Part shown: one piece after another, positions 34,726 to 42,128 of the stretch | How positions within the stretch are numbered: position 1 is the stretch's first letter | Layout of the letters: the number at the start of each line of letters is the position of its first letter | IMG/VR virus record: IMGVR_UViG_3300020469_000068 | Span: 1-50,958 of that record | Source of the DNA: a virus | Length of the DNA stretch: 50,958 nt | Strand: one strand, 5' to 3' | Made by a program: the position numbers and the translations under genes | The notes under the pieces: model-generated | Told to the model about the DNA's origin: nothing | What the model saw: the letters and a program-made list of their open reading frames with translations, nothing else | Database searches by the model: none

Positions 34726-35426
34726 TGGGACTATTCGATACACTTAAAGATATTGCTTTCAAAGCAGGAGGTCAACACGAGATTGACGATTTCAAAGCAA
34801 TGGTAGGTAAACGCGGTGGATTAGCTAAGCCTAATCGCTTTGTTGTAATGATGAATCCACCAGCCGCATCTTTTATTAATACTGATTGGCAGGGTATGAT
34901 ATCTTCTGCTCTTACTGGTAATTTAGGGTTTAACGATTTAATTAATGACCCAAGAGACATGGCAATGTTATGTAAGTCTTGTTCTTTCCCAGGTCAAAGT
35001 ATGAATACTATTGAATACGAAAGAAACGGATTTAGAAATCAAGTTAAAGTTCCATACACATACAGTAATGAAGACGTAACTATGACTTTTCATCTAACTA
35101 ATGATTATTACATGAAGAAGACTATGGACAAATGGATTAACTTACCAATTGACCAAAAGAATCATACAATAAGATATAAAGATTCTTATGTTGCGGATAT
35201 AATTATTCAACAGCTTGACAATGAAAATCGACCAATTTATGGAATAAAACTTATAAATGCATATCCAGTTGCAGTGAATAGTGTAGCTTTAGATAACGCA
35301 GCAAGTGATACAACAGCAGAATTATCTGTAACATTTACATACGATGAATTTATACCAGAAGGTTCAATAAGTTCTATATTCTCCGGTGGAAAAAATCTTC
35401 TTGGCGGATTAGGAAAACTATTTTAA
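34725..35426 (+). CDS. Tail-tube fold protein, probably gp54 tube initiator (gp19/gp54 family)
   Basis: A 233-residue protein with the tube-protein fold shared by gp19 and gp54: RFVVMMNPP, LCKSCSFPGQSMNTIEYERN, VKVPYTYSNEDVTMTFHLTN, DYYMKKTMDKWINLPI, and LINAYPVAVNSVALDN with a final LSVTFTYDEF strand. In T4, gp54 sits on gp48 and starts tube polymerisation; gp19 is the tube itself and is normally beside gp18, which is not in this window. Adjacency to hub, cap and tape-measure genes favours gp54. T4 gp54 is longer (about 320 aa), so gp19 remains possible. Confidence 0.8.
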   Translation: MGLFDTLKDIAFKAGGQHEIDDFKAMVGKRGGLAKPNRFVVMMNPPAASFINTDWQGMISSALTGNLGFNDLINDPRDMAMLCKSCSFPGQSMNTIEYERNGFRNQVKVPYTYSNEDVTMTFHLTNDYYMKKTMDKWINLPIDQKNHTIRYKDSYVADIIIQQLDNENRPIYGIKLINAYPVAVNSVALDNAASDTTAELSVTFTYDEFIPEGSISSIFSGGKNLLGGLGKLF

Positions 35427-35448
35427 ATTATAAAAAGGAAATAATATT

Positions 35449-36165
35449 ATGGCACTACCAAAACTAGAAACACCTACATACCAGACGACTATACCGTCTT
35501 CGGGTAAATTGATTGACTATCGTCCTTTTCTCGTGAAAGAAGAAAAAATATTGATGATGGCTCAAGAATCACAAGACCCTGCTCAGGCAATGGTCGCTCT
35601 CAAGAGAATTATCAAGGCTTGTACCTTTGATAAAATAAATCCTAATGAGTTGACTACCTATGATGCAGAGTTTTTATTCTTACAACTTAGAATTAAGTCA
35701 GTAGGAGAAACGGCTGAGTTCCAACTTCCATGTGAAGGTTGCAAAGAGATGCAAGATGTTAAAGTCGACTTAACAGAGGTCGAAGTTAATATGCCGGACG
35801 AAAAACCAGAATCAAATATTAAACTAACAGATGATGTTGGTATAATTCTAAAAGAGTTAACTCTAAATGATGCAGTTGGAATGACTGGTAAAGATATGGA
35901 CGACATTAGTTCTTTAGTATCTTTAGTAATCGATAGTATATACGACGAAGAAAAAGTATATAAGGCAGATTCAGTATCTAAAAAAGAACTAGCTGAATTT
36001 GTTGACCAATTAAATCATGCACAATTACAACAGGTTCAAGCGTTTATCTCGGCTCAACCCGCAATTGAGAAGACGATAGCGTTTGGATGCAACAATAAAC
36101 AAGCAGGATGCGAGGGATGTAAGACAGAAGTAACAATGAGAGGACTAGCGGATTTTTTCGCATAG
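35449..36165 (+). CDS. 26: Baseplate hub protein gp26-like (zero-frame product)
   Basis: A 238-residue protein of the T4 gp26/T4-baseplate family: LETPTYQTTIPSSGKLIDYR, PFLVKEEKILMMAQES, and FLFLQLRIKSVGE. Two cysteine pairs (C95-x2-C98 and C221-x2-C224, plus C214) suggest a zinc site. T4 gp26 (208 aa) is needed for hub assembly. A good AAAAGGA ribosome binding site precedes the ATG. The frame ends ...ADFFA-TAG, with a TTTTTTC slippery heptamer over the two Phe codons (236-237) and a long open -1 frame behind it. It lies immediately upstream of the tape measure, the position of a tail assembly chaperone. Confidence 0.88.
   Translation: MALPKLETPTYQTTIPSSGKLIDYRPFLVKEEKILMMAQESQDPAQAMVALKRIIKACTFDKINPNELTTYDAEFLFLQLRIKSVGETAEFQLPCEGCKEMQDVKVDLTEVEVNMPDEKPESNIKLTDDVGIILKELTLNDAVGMTGKDMDDISSLVSLVIDSIYDEEKVYKADSVSKKELAEFVDQLNHAQLQQVQAFISAQPAIEKTIAFGCNNKQAGCEGCKTEVTMRGLADFFA
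36153..36159 (+). other. Putative -1 ribosomal frameshift site (T TTT TTC)
   Basis: In the gp26 frame the codons read GAT TTT TTC GCA TAG, so T-TTT-TTC is a canonical X-XXY-YYZ heptamer two codons before the stop. An SD-like AGAGGA (36139-36144) lies 8 bases upstream and serves no start codon. A 6-bp hairpin (36182-36187 with 36201-36206) follows at a rather long distance. The -1 frame is open from here to 36347. Confidence 0.6.
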
Positions 36166-36347
36166 GCCTTTCGCATGATTCGTTAGTTAACCATATTCAG
36201 ACTAACTTTAATATGATGCAACATCATAAATATAGTCTGACTGAATTGGAAAACATGTTACCGTGGGAAAGGCAGATTTATACAGCCTTACTCATCGACC
36301 ATATTAAAGAAGAAAACGAAAAAATCGAACGGGAAAGAATGAAATAA
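36159..36347 (+). CDS. -1 frame extension of gp26 (gp51-position / GT-like domain)
   Basis: After a -1 shift the ribosome reads 62 more residues: RIGLSHDSLVNHIQTNFN, then MMQHHKYSLTELENMLPWER, then QIYTALLIDHIKEENEKIER. The fusion would be 299 residues. The frame has the composition and helix pattern of real protein. The only ATGs (36213 and 36216) have no Shine-Dalgarno sequence and are buried in a 7-bp hairpin (36212-36218 with 36222-36228), which argues against separate initiation. The stop is one base before the tape-measure ATG. The extension lies where T4 has gene 51 (hub assembly), but I cannot show homology. Alternative: a separate small gene started at 36213. Confidence 0.6.
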   Translation, partial: RIGLSHDSLVNHIQTNFNMMQHHKYSLTELENMLPWERQIYTALLIDHIKEENEKIERERMK

Positions 36348-36348
36348 A

Positions 36349-38499
36349 ATGGCAGACGAACAACATAAGAAAGCGATTATAGAAAACTCTAAAGCATTAA
36401 GAGAGTTAACTAAGTCTATGTCTAAGTCACAGGCTGGTGGCGGTACACCTTCTGAAGAAAAGCAGAAGAGTGAAGTCACTGGCATCAAAGCCGTTGACAG
36501 TAAGATAGAAGATATTAAGTCTGCTTTCTCGAACAATAACACTATCAAATTCTTCAAAGACCCCGTGGGTCAACTCGGTGGTGGTATTAAGTCTGTGTTA
36601 TCACCTTTTACAGAATTGGGTGAATCATTCAAAGATGGCTTTGGTAAATTAGGTTCTTTCTTTAGTGGAAAGAATAAAGTGAGTAAGCACGATAAGATGG
36701 TGCTTAAAGAATTAAAAGCTATCAATAAAGGAATAAAAGGCGGATTTAGTAATATGACCCAACAAGGGTTTGCATTAAATAATGAAGCGGTTCTTTCTGA
36801 AGCAATCGGCCAGGTTGTCGGTCGTGAATTTATACAACACACCGGGTTTGGTGAGTCCGTAGGATTCTTAACTAAGATTCAAACAACTATGTCTCTTTTA
36901 CCTCAAGCGATTATGGGTAAAGGTGCTCAAGTTATTAAAAATAAACTTGACCCATTATTAGGAAAATTAGGTAAGTTTTCTGGCATTGCAAATTTCTTTA
37001 AGAAAGACGCAAAGGACGATAAAGGATTGCCTGAAGGCTTTGCTCAATTATTCGCTCAAAGCGCTAGTAAAAATGAAAAAGACAGCAAGTTTCACGATGA
37101 ATCCACTGGGCTTTTTGGTGATATTAAATTGGGGTTTGGCCATCTAATTAATGCGACTAATAATATGTCAAATGTTATTAGGGAATCTGTTGGATTAGAC
37201 CCGATTGAACTTTCTAATGCTACAGCTTCTGCTTTAGAAGCATCAGATGCAGATAAAGATCAAGTCGAAAGAGAAGCTCGTAAAGACGATAAGCTATTTC
37301 AAATTGGTCAGAATGAGCAATTATTATTAGCCCTTGAGCATGCTTCAGAGAAATTTGGATTAAAGAATGTTAAGGAATCTATCAAAGGTACCTCATTTAG
37401 TATAATTGATTACTTTAAAAGGATGTTGGCTGGAGCTGGTACTGCAGCTGTCGGTGGAGCTGTTGGTGTTGGTGCAGGTATAGCAGGATTCTTCAAAGCT
37501 ATTGGTAGTGGCTTTATGTTCCTTGGTGCTAATCTTCCAATGTTTGCGAAGGGCGCTGCAGCAATCGCTTTAATGGGTGCTTCTTTTATTCCGTTCGCAG
37601 GAGCTTTATATTTAATTAATGAAGCATTAGAAGGTTTTACTGGTAAAAAGCTTGGTGTATTTGCTGGAGCCTTAGGAATATTGGGTGCTGCGATTGCGGG
37701 ATTTGGACTCGCAATGAGTAGCGGTGTAGGTACCGTCATTATTGCAGGAGGTATTACAGCTCTAGCTCTCGCCGGAGCTGCTTTAATTCCATTTGGATAT
37801 GCAATGAAACTCGCGGGGTCTGGATTAGAATCAGCTGCTGTATTATTTTCTGAATTAGGTGAAGTAGGTTGGGATAAAGTTTCTCAGGCTGCTCCAGCAA
37901 TGAAAGATTTAGCAGTTGCGTTTAGAGATTTAGCTTTCGGTGGAATAATTGAAAAAATAACTGGTGGTGGATTTGGCGGATTTGTACAAAACTTAAAAGA
38001 CTTTGGAACTGAATCAAGCGCGATTGTTGCCTTAGCCGCAGCGATGAAAACTTTACAAACGTCAGTTAAGCCATTTCAAAATATGCAATTTACTACTAAC
38101 ATTGAAGACATGTTAGATTCTGTAGTGTCATACGGGAAAAAACTGGATGGTGGTTTATTTGACATCAACACTAAAAAGGCTACTGAAGGTTTAGGATTAT
38201 TTTTAGGAAAAATTACCGAGCACTTAAATTACAACGAAGGCCGAGGAGCACTAATGGATTCAATGAGTAATTTATTAGATAGGTCTGTAGCTGCTCAATC
38301 AGCATTCTCCAGTAATAACTCTGCGGCTATGACCGGTGGAATGCAATCCGCTGGATTCGGTGGAGCAATGAATATGCCAGTTATAGTTAATCAAGGTGCC
38401 ACTGTTACAAACAGTAATCCGGTTCAACATATAACTCAAGATGTTCACTTGAATAATCGGACTATGGAGTTCTTCTTAAACAGTAAGAAGGCTCAGTAA
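36349..38499 (+). CDS. 29: Tail tape-measure protein (gp29-like)
   Basis: A 716-residue protein (T4 gp29 is 590). The N-terminus is helical and charged (HKKAIIENSKALRELTKSMS). A long Gly/Ala-rich hydrophobic region (about 360-500, including GAGTAAVGGAVGVGAGIAGF and later ALAGAALIPFGYAMKLAGSG) is typical of tape measures, which pass through the tube and contact the host membrane. The C-terminus is Gly/Asn/Met-rich with HITQDVHLNNRTMEFFLNSK. It directly follows the frameshift cassette. At about 0.15 nm per residue it predicts a tail near 105-110 nm. Last gene of the rightward operon; a minus-strand tRNA begins 5 bases later. Confidence 0.82.
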   Translation: MADEQHKKAIIENSKALRELTKSMSKSQAGGGTPSEEKQKSEVTGIKAVDSKIEDIKSAFSNNNTIKFFKDPVGQLGGGIKSVLSPFTELGESFKDGFGKLGSFFSGKNKVSKHDKMVLKELKAINKGIKGGFSNMTQQGFALNNEAVLSEAIGQVVGREFIQHTGFGESVGFLTKIQTTMSLLPQAIMGKGAQVIKNKLDPLLGKLGKFSGIANFFKKDAKDDKGLPEGFAQLFAQSASKNEKDSKFHDESTGLFGDIKLGFGHLINATNNMSNVIRESVGLDPIELSNATASALEASDADKDQVEREARKDDKLFQIGQNEQLLLALEHASEKFGLKNVKESIKGTSFSIIDYFKRMLAGAGTAAVGGAVGVGAGIAGFFKAIGSGFMFLGANLPMFAKGAAAIALMGASFIPFAGALYLINEALEGFTGKKLGVFAGALGILGAAIAGFGLAMSSGVGTVIIAGGITALALAGAALIPFGYAMKLAGSGLESAAVLFSELGEVGWDKVSQAAPAMKDLAVAFRDLAFGGIIEKITGGGFGGFVQNLKDFGTESSAIVALAAAMKTLQTSVKPFQNMQFTTNIEDMLDSVVSYGKKLDGGLFDINTKKATEGLGLFLGKITEHLNYNEGRGALMDSMSNLLDRSVAAQSAFSSNNSAAMTGGMQSAGFGGAMNMPVIVNQGATVTNSNPVQHITQDVHLNNRTMEFFLNSKKAQ

Positions 38500-38503
38500 T
38501 AAA

Positions 38504-38580
38504 TGGTACTCCGAGCAGGACTTGAACCTGCGACCCACGGTTTAGAAAACCGTTGCTCTATCCAACTGAGCTATCGGAGC
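38504..38580 (-). tRNA. tRNA-Arg (anticodon TCT) with encoded CCA
   Basis: Read on the minus strand, a full cloverleaf of 77 bases is present: acceptor GCTCCGA with TCGGAGT (G1-U72 wobble), D-arm GCTC...GAGC, anticodon stem ACGGT/ACCGT around loop TTTCTAA (anticodon TCT, reads AGA), T-arm GCAGG-TTCAAGT-CCTGC, then ACCA. AGA is common in this AT-rich genome, so the tRNA probably supports phage codon use. It begins 2-3 bases after the gp32 terminator. Confidence 0.95.
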
Positions 38581-38582
38581 AT

Positions 38583-38610
38583 AAAAAAGGCCACCCCGAA
38601 AGATGGCCTT
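38583..38610 (-). terminator. Rho-independent terminator of gp32
   Basis: On the minus strand: stem AAGGCCA (38604-38610) with TGGCCTT (38587-38593), a 10-base loop, then a run of six T (38583-38588). It lies 17 bases past the gp32 stop. The tRNA-Arg follows at once and would need read-through or processing. Confidence 0.8.
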
Positions 38611-38627
38611 CTCGTTAATTTTCCATT

Positions 38628-39521
38628 TTACTCTTGAGCGAGCTTTGCGAAGAATGACATTGCGTCATCATCTTCACTCTTAGCTGCTGCTGGAGCGGGA
38701 GTTGAAGCTGTATCTGTATAAGGTACATCTTCATCTAGAACAACAGACTCAGCTGTTGTATGAGTGTTTGATACTTCAGTCTCACCGATTACTTCGAAGA
38801 GTTTCTTCTTCAAATCACCATAAGACTTGTATTGCTCTGGGTCAATATACTCACCAAGATTGTGGAGAGCACCGTAGACTGCTTCAAGCTTAGCATCTTC
38901 TGCACCAAGGAACTCTGAAGAATCAGCGAACTCAGATTTATCGTAATTACGATAACCTTCTACTTGGCGAATCTTCAACTTGAAGTCTGCACCACCCCAA
39001 AAATCGAAAGGATTTACAGGTGTTTCATCTTGAAACTGTGGTTGCATCACATCCATAATCTTATCAAAGATTTTCTTACCATACTGATAAAGGAATACTT
39101 TACCTTCATTTTCTGGTGCAGATGGATCGCTTACGACATAGATGTTAGATACATAGTGCAAACGACGCTTACGGTCACGAGCAACTTGTTTATCTTCTTC
39201 TCTGCCTGAGTTCCACAGTTGTGAGTTCATTTCTGATACAGGATCGTCTTTACCAATAGAGGTAAGTGACTTCTCAATATACCAACGACCTGTTGGGCCC
39301 TTGAACCCGTGGTCCCAGTATCTAACCCAAGGTACATCTTGACCTTCGGCTGCTGGAAGAAAACGAATAACGGCATATCCGTTACCAGCCTTATCGACTG
39401 TTGGTTTCCATTCACGTTCGTCCTTATAGGACTTCTTCTCTCCACCTCCTGCTGTTTCCGCCGCAGCCAACAATTTTCCAATTGCGGTGTCTCTAGCTGC
39501 CTTCATGTTTTGGAATGACAT
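38628..39521 (-). CDS. 32: Single-stranded DNA-binding protein gp32
   Basis: A 297-residue gp32 homologue (T4: 301). The basic N-terminal segment, the core (YAVIRFLPAAEGQDVPWVRY, WDHGFKGPTGRWYIE, FLYQYGKKIFDKIMD, NPFDFWGGADFKLKI) and an acidic tail (KSEDDDAMSFFAKLAQE) are all visible. It coats ssDNA in replication and recombination and binds gp59 and UvsX. The protein has no cysteine, so the T4 zinc site (His64, Cys77/87/90) is lost; the aligned region reads SLTSIGKDDPVSEMNSQLWN. It has its own promoter (39570-39598) and terminator. Confidence 0.95.
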   Translation of the reverse strand: MSFQNMKAARDTAIGKLLAAAETAGGGEKKSYKDEREWKPTVDKAGNGYAVIRFLPAAEGQDVPWVRYWDHGFKGPTGRWYIEKSLTSIGKDDPVSEMNSQLWNSGREEDKQVARDRKRRLHYVSNIYVVSDPSAPENEGKVFLYQYGKKIFDKIMDVMQPQFQDETPVNPFDFWGGADFKLKIRQVEGYRNYDKSEFADSSEFLGAEDAKLEAVYGALHNLGEYIDPEQYKSYGDLKKKLFEVIGETEVSNTHTTAESVVLDEDVPYTDTASTPAPAAAKSEDDDAMSFFAKLAQE

Positions 39522-39569
39522 AGTATTTTATCTTTCTGTTTGTTATTATTATTATTTTGTATATACAAT

Positions 39570-39598
39570 ATATTACACTGTATGTTCTAAGTTGTAAA
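39570..39598 (-). promoter_or_regulatory. Sigma70-like promoter for gp32
   Basis: On the minus strand: -35 TTTACA (39593-39598), a 17-base spacer, -10 TAATAT (39570-39575). It overlaps the last codons of gp59. The -35 context GTCTTTACAACT is shared with the uvsX promoter at 50796-50801. Confidence 0.75.
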
Positions 39599-40207
39599 GA
39601 CTTTAATTGCAATCTTTTTCAACTTCTCTTTATTTATCCACTGGGACAAAAATGTTTTATTATTTTTATAATGAGCCAGTTTTTGTGGCCATTGTAAAGT
39701 CTCTTGGCATACCCTTTCTGCTCGAGATACAAAGTCAGTCATTAAGTCTAATGCTACAATTGTATTCATAGAAGTATGTTTAAATACTGGTGGTATACTA
39801 TTAGTATCTGCTGTTAATATCTCATCAAACGATTGGCCTTCTTTGGTTGCCTTCTTTAATTCTCTTTCAAAGTTATATGCCTGAGACTGTAACCAAGATT
39901 GTAATTCTTCATACAGACTCTCGTCGTATTCTCTAATAAAATAGTTTCCTACATTGGCATTCACATATGCTAATTTGATTACCGAGTCTTGAGTAGGGTA
40001 ATCTCGAGCTATCTTTTTATATAACCATTGGTTCTTATCCGCCGCGAACTTGTTACGATTAAACCAAGGCATCTTATATCGATACTTGACTGCATCATAG
40101 CTCTTTGTTCTAAAGTGGTGAGTCACTGCATTACAGATACACCAAGCTGCGTATGGGTCTGATTTAACCAAAGGGTAATTCGTTGCCGTTCGTATTTGGG
40201 ATAACAT
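39587..40207 (-). CDS. 59: Replicative helicase loader gp59
   Basis: A 206-residue gp59 homologue (T4: 217). The N-terminal part DPYAAWCICNAVTHHF...YDAVKYRYKMPWFNRNKF matches the gp59 pattern '..Y.. I..H..G.YDVIKYNW.M', and the helical C-terminal half (WLQSQAYNFERELKK, MNTIVALDLMTDFV) follows. Gp59 loads gp41 on gp32-covered DNA. T4 gene order 33-59-32 is kept. The start overlaps the gp33 end by 44 bases; the conserved DPYAAW block begins at residue 17, so the early start is credible. Confidence 0.88.
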   Translation of the reverse strand: MLSQIRTATNYPLVKSDPYAAWCICNAVTHHFRTKSYDAVKYRYKMPWFNRNKFAADKNQWLYKKIARDYPTQDSVIKLAYVNANVGNYFIREYDESLYEELQSWLQSQAYNFERELKKATKEGQSFDEILTADTNSIPPVFKHTSMNTIVALDLMTDFVSRAERVCQETLQWPQKLAHYKNNKTFLSQWINKEKLKKIAIKVFTT

Positions 40208-40415
40208 TAAATCGCATTGCTTCCGCTTCTAACTTAGCCTTGAGTGGCCCTTTAACTAATTTCGCAATGTCATGTGGGTCAATATCAAACTGCTCGCATA
40301 CGTCGAGTAAAGCCTCAGAGTATTTCATTCCATCGGTGTGTACTAATAAGCAGACTTTTTCTGCTAATGATTTTTTCGTGAAAGCCACTGGGACTTCAGG
40401 TTTTTTATTTGCCAT
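40164..40415 (-). CDS. 33: Late transcription co-activator gp33
   Basis: An 83-residue protein (T4 gp33: 112). The helical middle (YSEALLDVCEQFDIDPHDIA, KLVKGPLKAKLEAEAMRFNV) fits the gp33 RNA-polymerase-flap binding domain. The C-terminal NELPFG could be a sliding-clamp peptide. In T4, gp33 links polymerase to the gp45 clamp at TATAAATA late promoters, and such boxes are present in this window. It is first in the 33-59 unit, with a consensus promoter and AAGGAG ribosome binding site ahead. Identification rests on synteny plus sequence pattern. Confidence 0.78.
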   Translation of the reverse strand: MANKKPEVPVAFTKKSLAEKVCLLVHTDGMKYSEALLDVCEQFDIDPHDIAKLVKGPLKAKLEAEAMRFNVIPNTNGNELPFG

Positions 40416-40440
40416 AGTTCTCCTTTAAAAATATGATACT

Positions 40441-40469
40441 ATTATACCATTTCTGGTGTAAAGTGTCAA
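40441..40469 (-). promoter_or_regulatory. Consensus sigma70-like promoter for gp33-gp59
   Basis: On the minus strand: -35 TTGACA (40464-40469), 17-base spacer ending ATGG, -10 TATAAT (40441-40446). Both hexamers match the E. coli consensus exactly. An AAAGGAGAAC ribosome binding site and the gp33 ATG follow 26 bases on. Confidence 0.85.
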
Positions 40470-40584
40470 CTCTTATCCTCGTAAATAATAACATATATTA
40501 ATCGACATATAGCATATACGCTTACTACACCAATGACTACAGTTCCGAACTCAGCTAATTTTGATAACATATAATTACTCATCT
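40466..40584 (-). pseudogene. Small membrane-protein gene interrupted at an A6 run (broken or frameshifted)
   Basis: ATG at 40584 has a good AAGGAGA site 9-10 bases upstream and overlaps the end of the preceding gene. Zero frame gives MSNYMLSKN then TAG. At the A6 run (about 40559-40564 on the minus strand) a -1 slip on A-AAA-AAT, or one extra A, restores LAEFGTVVIGVVSVYAICRL and IYVIIYEDKS, a clear transmembrane segment ending at TGA (40466-40468). Either a decayed gene, a sequence error, or slippage-expressed. The downstream stop overlaps the gp33 promoter -35. Confidence 0.45.
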
Positions 40585-40862
40585 GGCAGCATCTCCTTAA
40601 TTTGGTGCGGGGTATAACCTTCTTGTTCTAATAGTTCTATTACTATTACTTTATCTACGTAACCATACACCTGATCGCCATTTGGCTCGAGTTCTGGTAT
40701 CTTAGCAAAGTCGTCTCTTTCATTAAAGAAAGCAAGCTCATAACTAAAATATGGACCTTGGTTATGTTTAGGCGAGCAATAGTTATACTCACTGGCCTGT
40801 ACTGACAAGAAGCCACTGCGGAATGGTATCCGTGGATTATGTGGTTTCATTTCAATATTCAT
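40575..40862 (-). CDS. Conserved-looking small protein (unknown)
   Basis: A 95-residue protein from ATG 40862, chosen over an in-frame TTG at 40865 because AAGGAGA lies 5 bases before the ATG. It starts MNIEMKPHNPRIPFRSG and has an acidic C-terminal half (VYGYVDKVIVIELLEQEGYT). The short YGYVDKVIVIELLE strand/helix is the most structured part. No family recognised. It overlaps the 55-residue gene upstream (11 bases) and the small membrane gene downstream. Confidence 0.75.
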   Translation of the reverse strand: MNIEMKPHNPRIPFRSGFLSVQASEYNYCSPKHNQGPYFSYELAFFNERDDFAKIPELEPNGDQVYGYVDKVIVIELLEQEGYTPHQIKEMLPDE

Positions 40863-41019
40863 CAATCTCTCCTTTATAGCCAGCGTGGACTAATACGCTT
40901 GGTGTGACTTCGTCTTTAATAGACTCGACAAACTCTGGGTCGAGCTCTAATAGCTTTGTAATTATCTTGACCATCAGTTGTTCTGATAGTGTCAGTTTAG
41001 TTAATTGGATTATTTGCAT
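40852..41019 (-). CDS. Small 55-residue protein (unknown)
   Basis: ATG at 41019, stop TGA at 40852-40854. The protein is mostly helical (MQIIQLTKLTLSEQLMVKII, then TKLLELDPEFVESIKDEV). It overlaps the 372-residue gene's end by 10 bases and the next ATG, the same stop/start overlap style as its neighbours. There is no clear ribosome binding site, so expression is probably coupled to the upstream gene. No family recognised. Confidence 0.6.
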   Translation of the reverse strand: MQIIQLTKLTLSEQLMVKIITKLLELDPEFVESIKDEVTPSVLVHAGYKGEIDEY

Positions 41020-42128
41020 AGTATAATTTTACAGTGTTCATTCACTCTGCCATTCACTGGCTGTTTGTTACCTTTTAGTTTATCCCAACCTTTTACCAAA
41101 TCAGCTGTAGATAGTATTGTTTCTACTTGATTGGCTCGGACTGTAAATTGTTGACTCTTATCTTTGTCAAAGTCTTTGATTGATGTACCTCGTACAGATA
41201 ATCCATTTCGCGTAAGAGCAGAATACTTTTGTAATTTTCTGGTCTTTTGATTGAATAAGACTACATGGACTGAACCAGGAATCTTAACCGCTGACACATC
41301 GGAATTTTCTTTATCGTAATTCATGTCACGAACTTGAGCGCCCGCAGGCTTCACTTTCTTGACTCGAACAATGGCTTTGGTGTTAGCTTTTTCGTACTTA
41401 GATACGTCAGCTTTCATTTTTTCTAAAGTCTTAACCCATTTGTTCAGTTCACGTCTGCTGAGGAAAGAATAACCTTCTACCATTTGGTCGCAGGTTTTCT
41501 CGTATGCTTCTTTAGCTTCATTGATATATCTATCTAAAAACTGATGAACAAACTTACAGCCTTTTGCTGGAATATTTGCACCGGCTAATAGTGTGGCGAT
41601 ATGTATTGAAGCAATATTACTTGTATCTTCAGTCCACTCATCAAGAGCATAATCAATATGAGAGATAACCTCAGCATCTACTTTCTGTTCCAATCGTTTC
41701 ATTGGCGAGATAGCAGGAGCTTTTGGTTTCTTCACTAAGCTAGAATCTTCTTCAAGTGCTACAAAGTCTAGATTCTTAGCCTTTAGAATGCAGGTGCTGA
41801 GATTATTTTTTAGATATGGATTGGCATAAGGCATTCCACGATTAATCATTCGAGCAATCTTTCCTAGGGTAGTTACACCAACCTTTTCACCATGCTTCTT
41901 AATTAGTTTAATATCTTTCTTTGTGTAATTATTATCAGCCATGTATGCTAATAAGTCTGGTATCAAATCCTTAGCGGATGTATAATACGCATAGAATCCT
42001 AGAGCGCTGCTGAATTTCTTTTCAACTGCCTCTGGTGATAATAGACTGATATCGTCCCAAGTTGGTTCGGTACCAGTGTACTTAGCATCATCTGCTTTTA
42101 CTTCGCCTGTTCTTGTGAATACTCCCAT
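41010..42128 (-). CDS. Lysine-rich 372-residue protein (unknown)
   Basis: A basic protein in three parts: a helical N-terminal region (VEKKFSSALGFYAYYTSAKD, LIPDLLAYMADNNYTKKDIK), a charged helical middle with many Lys/Glu (residues about 195-260), and a beta-looking C-terminus (VHVVLFNQKTRKLQKYSALT) that resembles a small nucleic-acid-binding or capsid-like beta domain only in composition. It is in the replication-side gene train, so a DNA or RNA role is possible, but I recognise no family and see no catalytic motif. Its ATG overlaps the stop of the 64-residue gene. Confidence 0.75.
   Translation of the reverse strand: MGVFTRTGEVKADDAKYTGTEPTWDDISLLSPEAVEKKFSSALGFYAYYTSAKDLIPDLLAYMADNNYTKKDIKLIKKHGEKVGVTTLGKIARMINRGMPYANPYLKNNLSTCILKAKNLDFVALEEDSSLVKKPKAPAISPMKRLEQKVDAEVISHIDYALDEWTEDTSNIASIHIATLLAGANIPAKGCKFVHQFLDRYINEAKEAYEKTCDQMVEGYSFLSRRELNKWVKTLEKMKADVSKYEKANTKAIVRVKKVKPAGAQVRDMNYDKENSDVSAVKIPGSVHVVLFNQKTRKLQKYSALTRNGLSVRGTSIKDFDKDKSQQFTVRANQVETILSTADLVKGWDKLKGNKQPVNGRVNEHCKIILCK

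Noticed and set aside
36213-36347. Independent small gene starting at ATG 36213
   Set aside because: No ribosome binding site, the start codons are in a hairpin, and the open frame continues 5' exactly to a slippery heptamer; kept only as an alternative to the frameshift.
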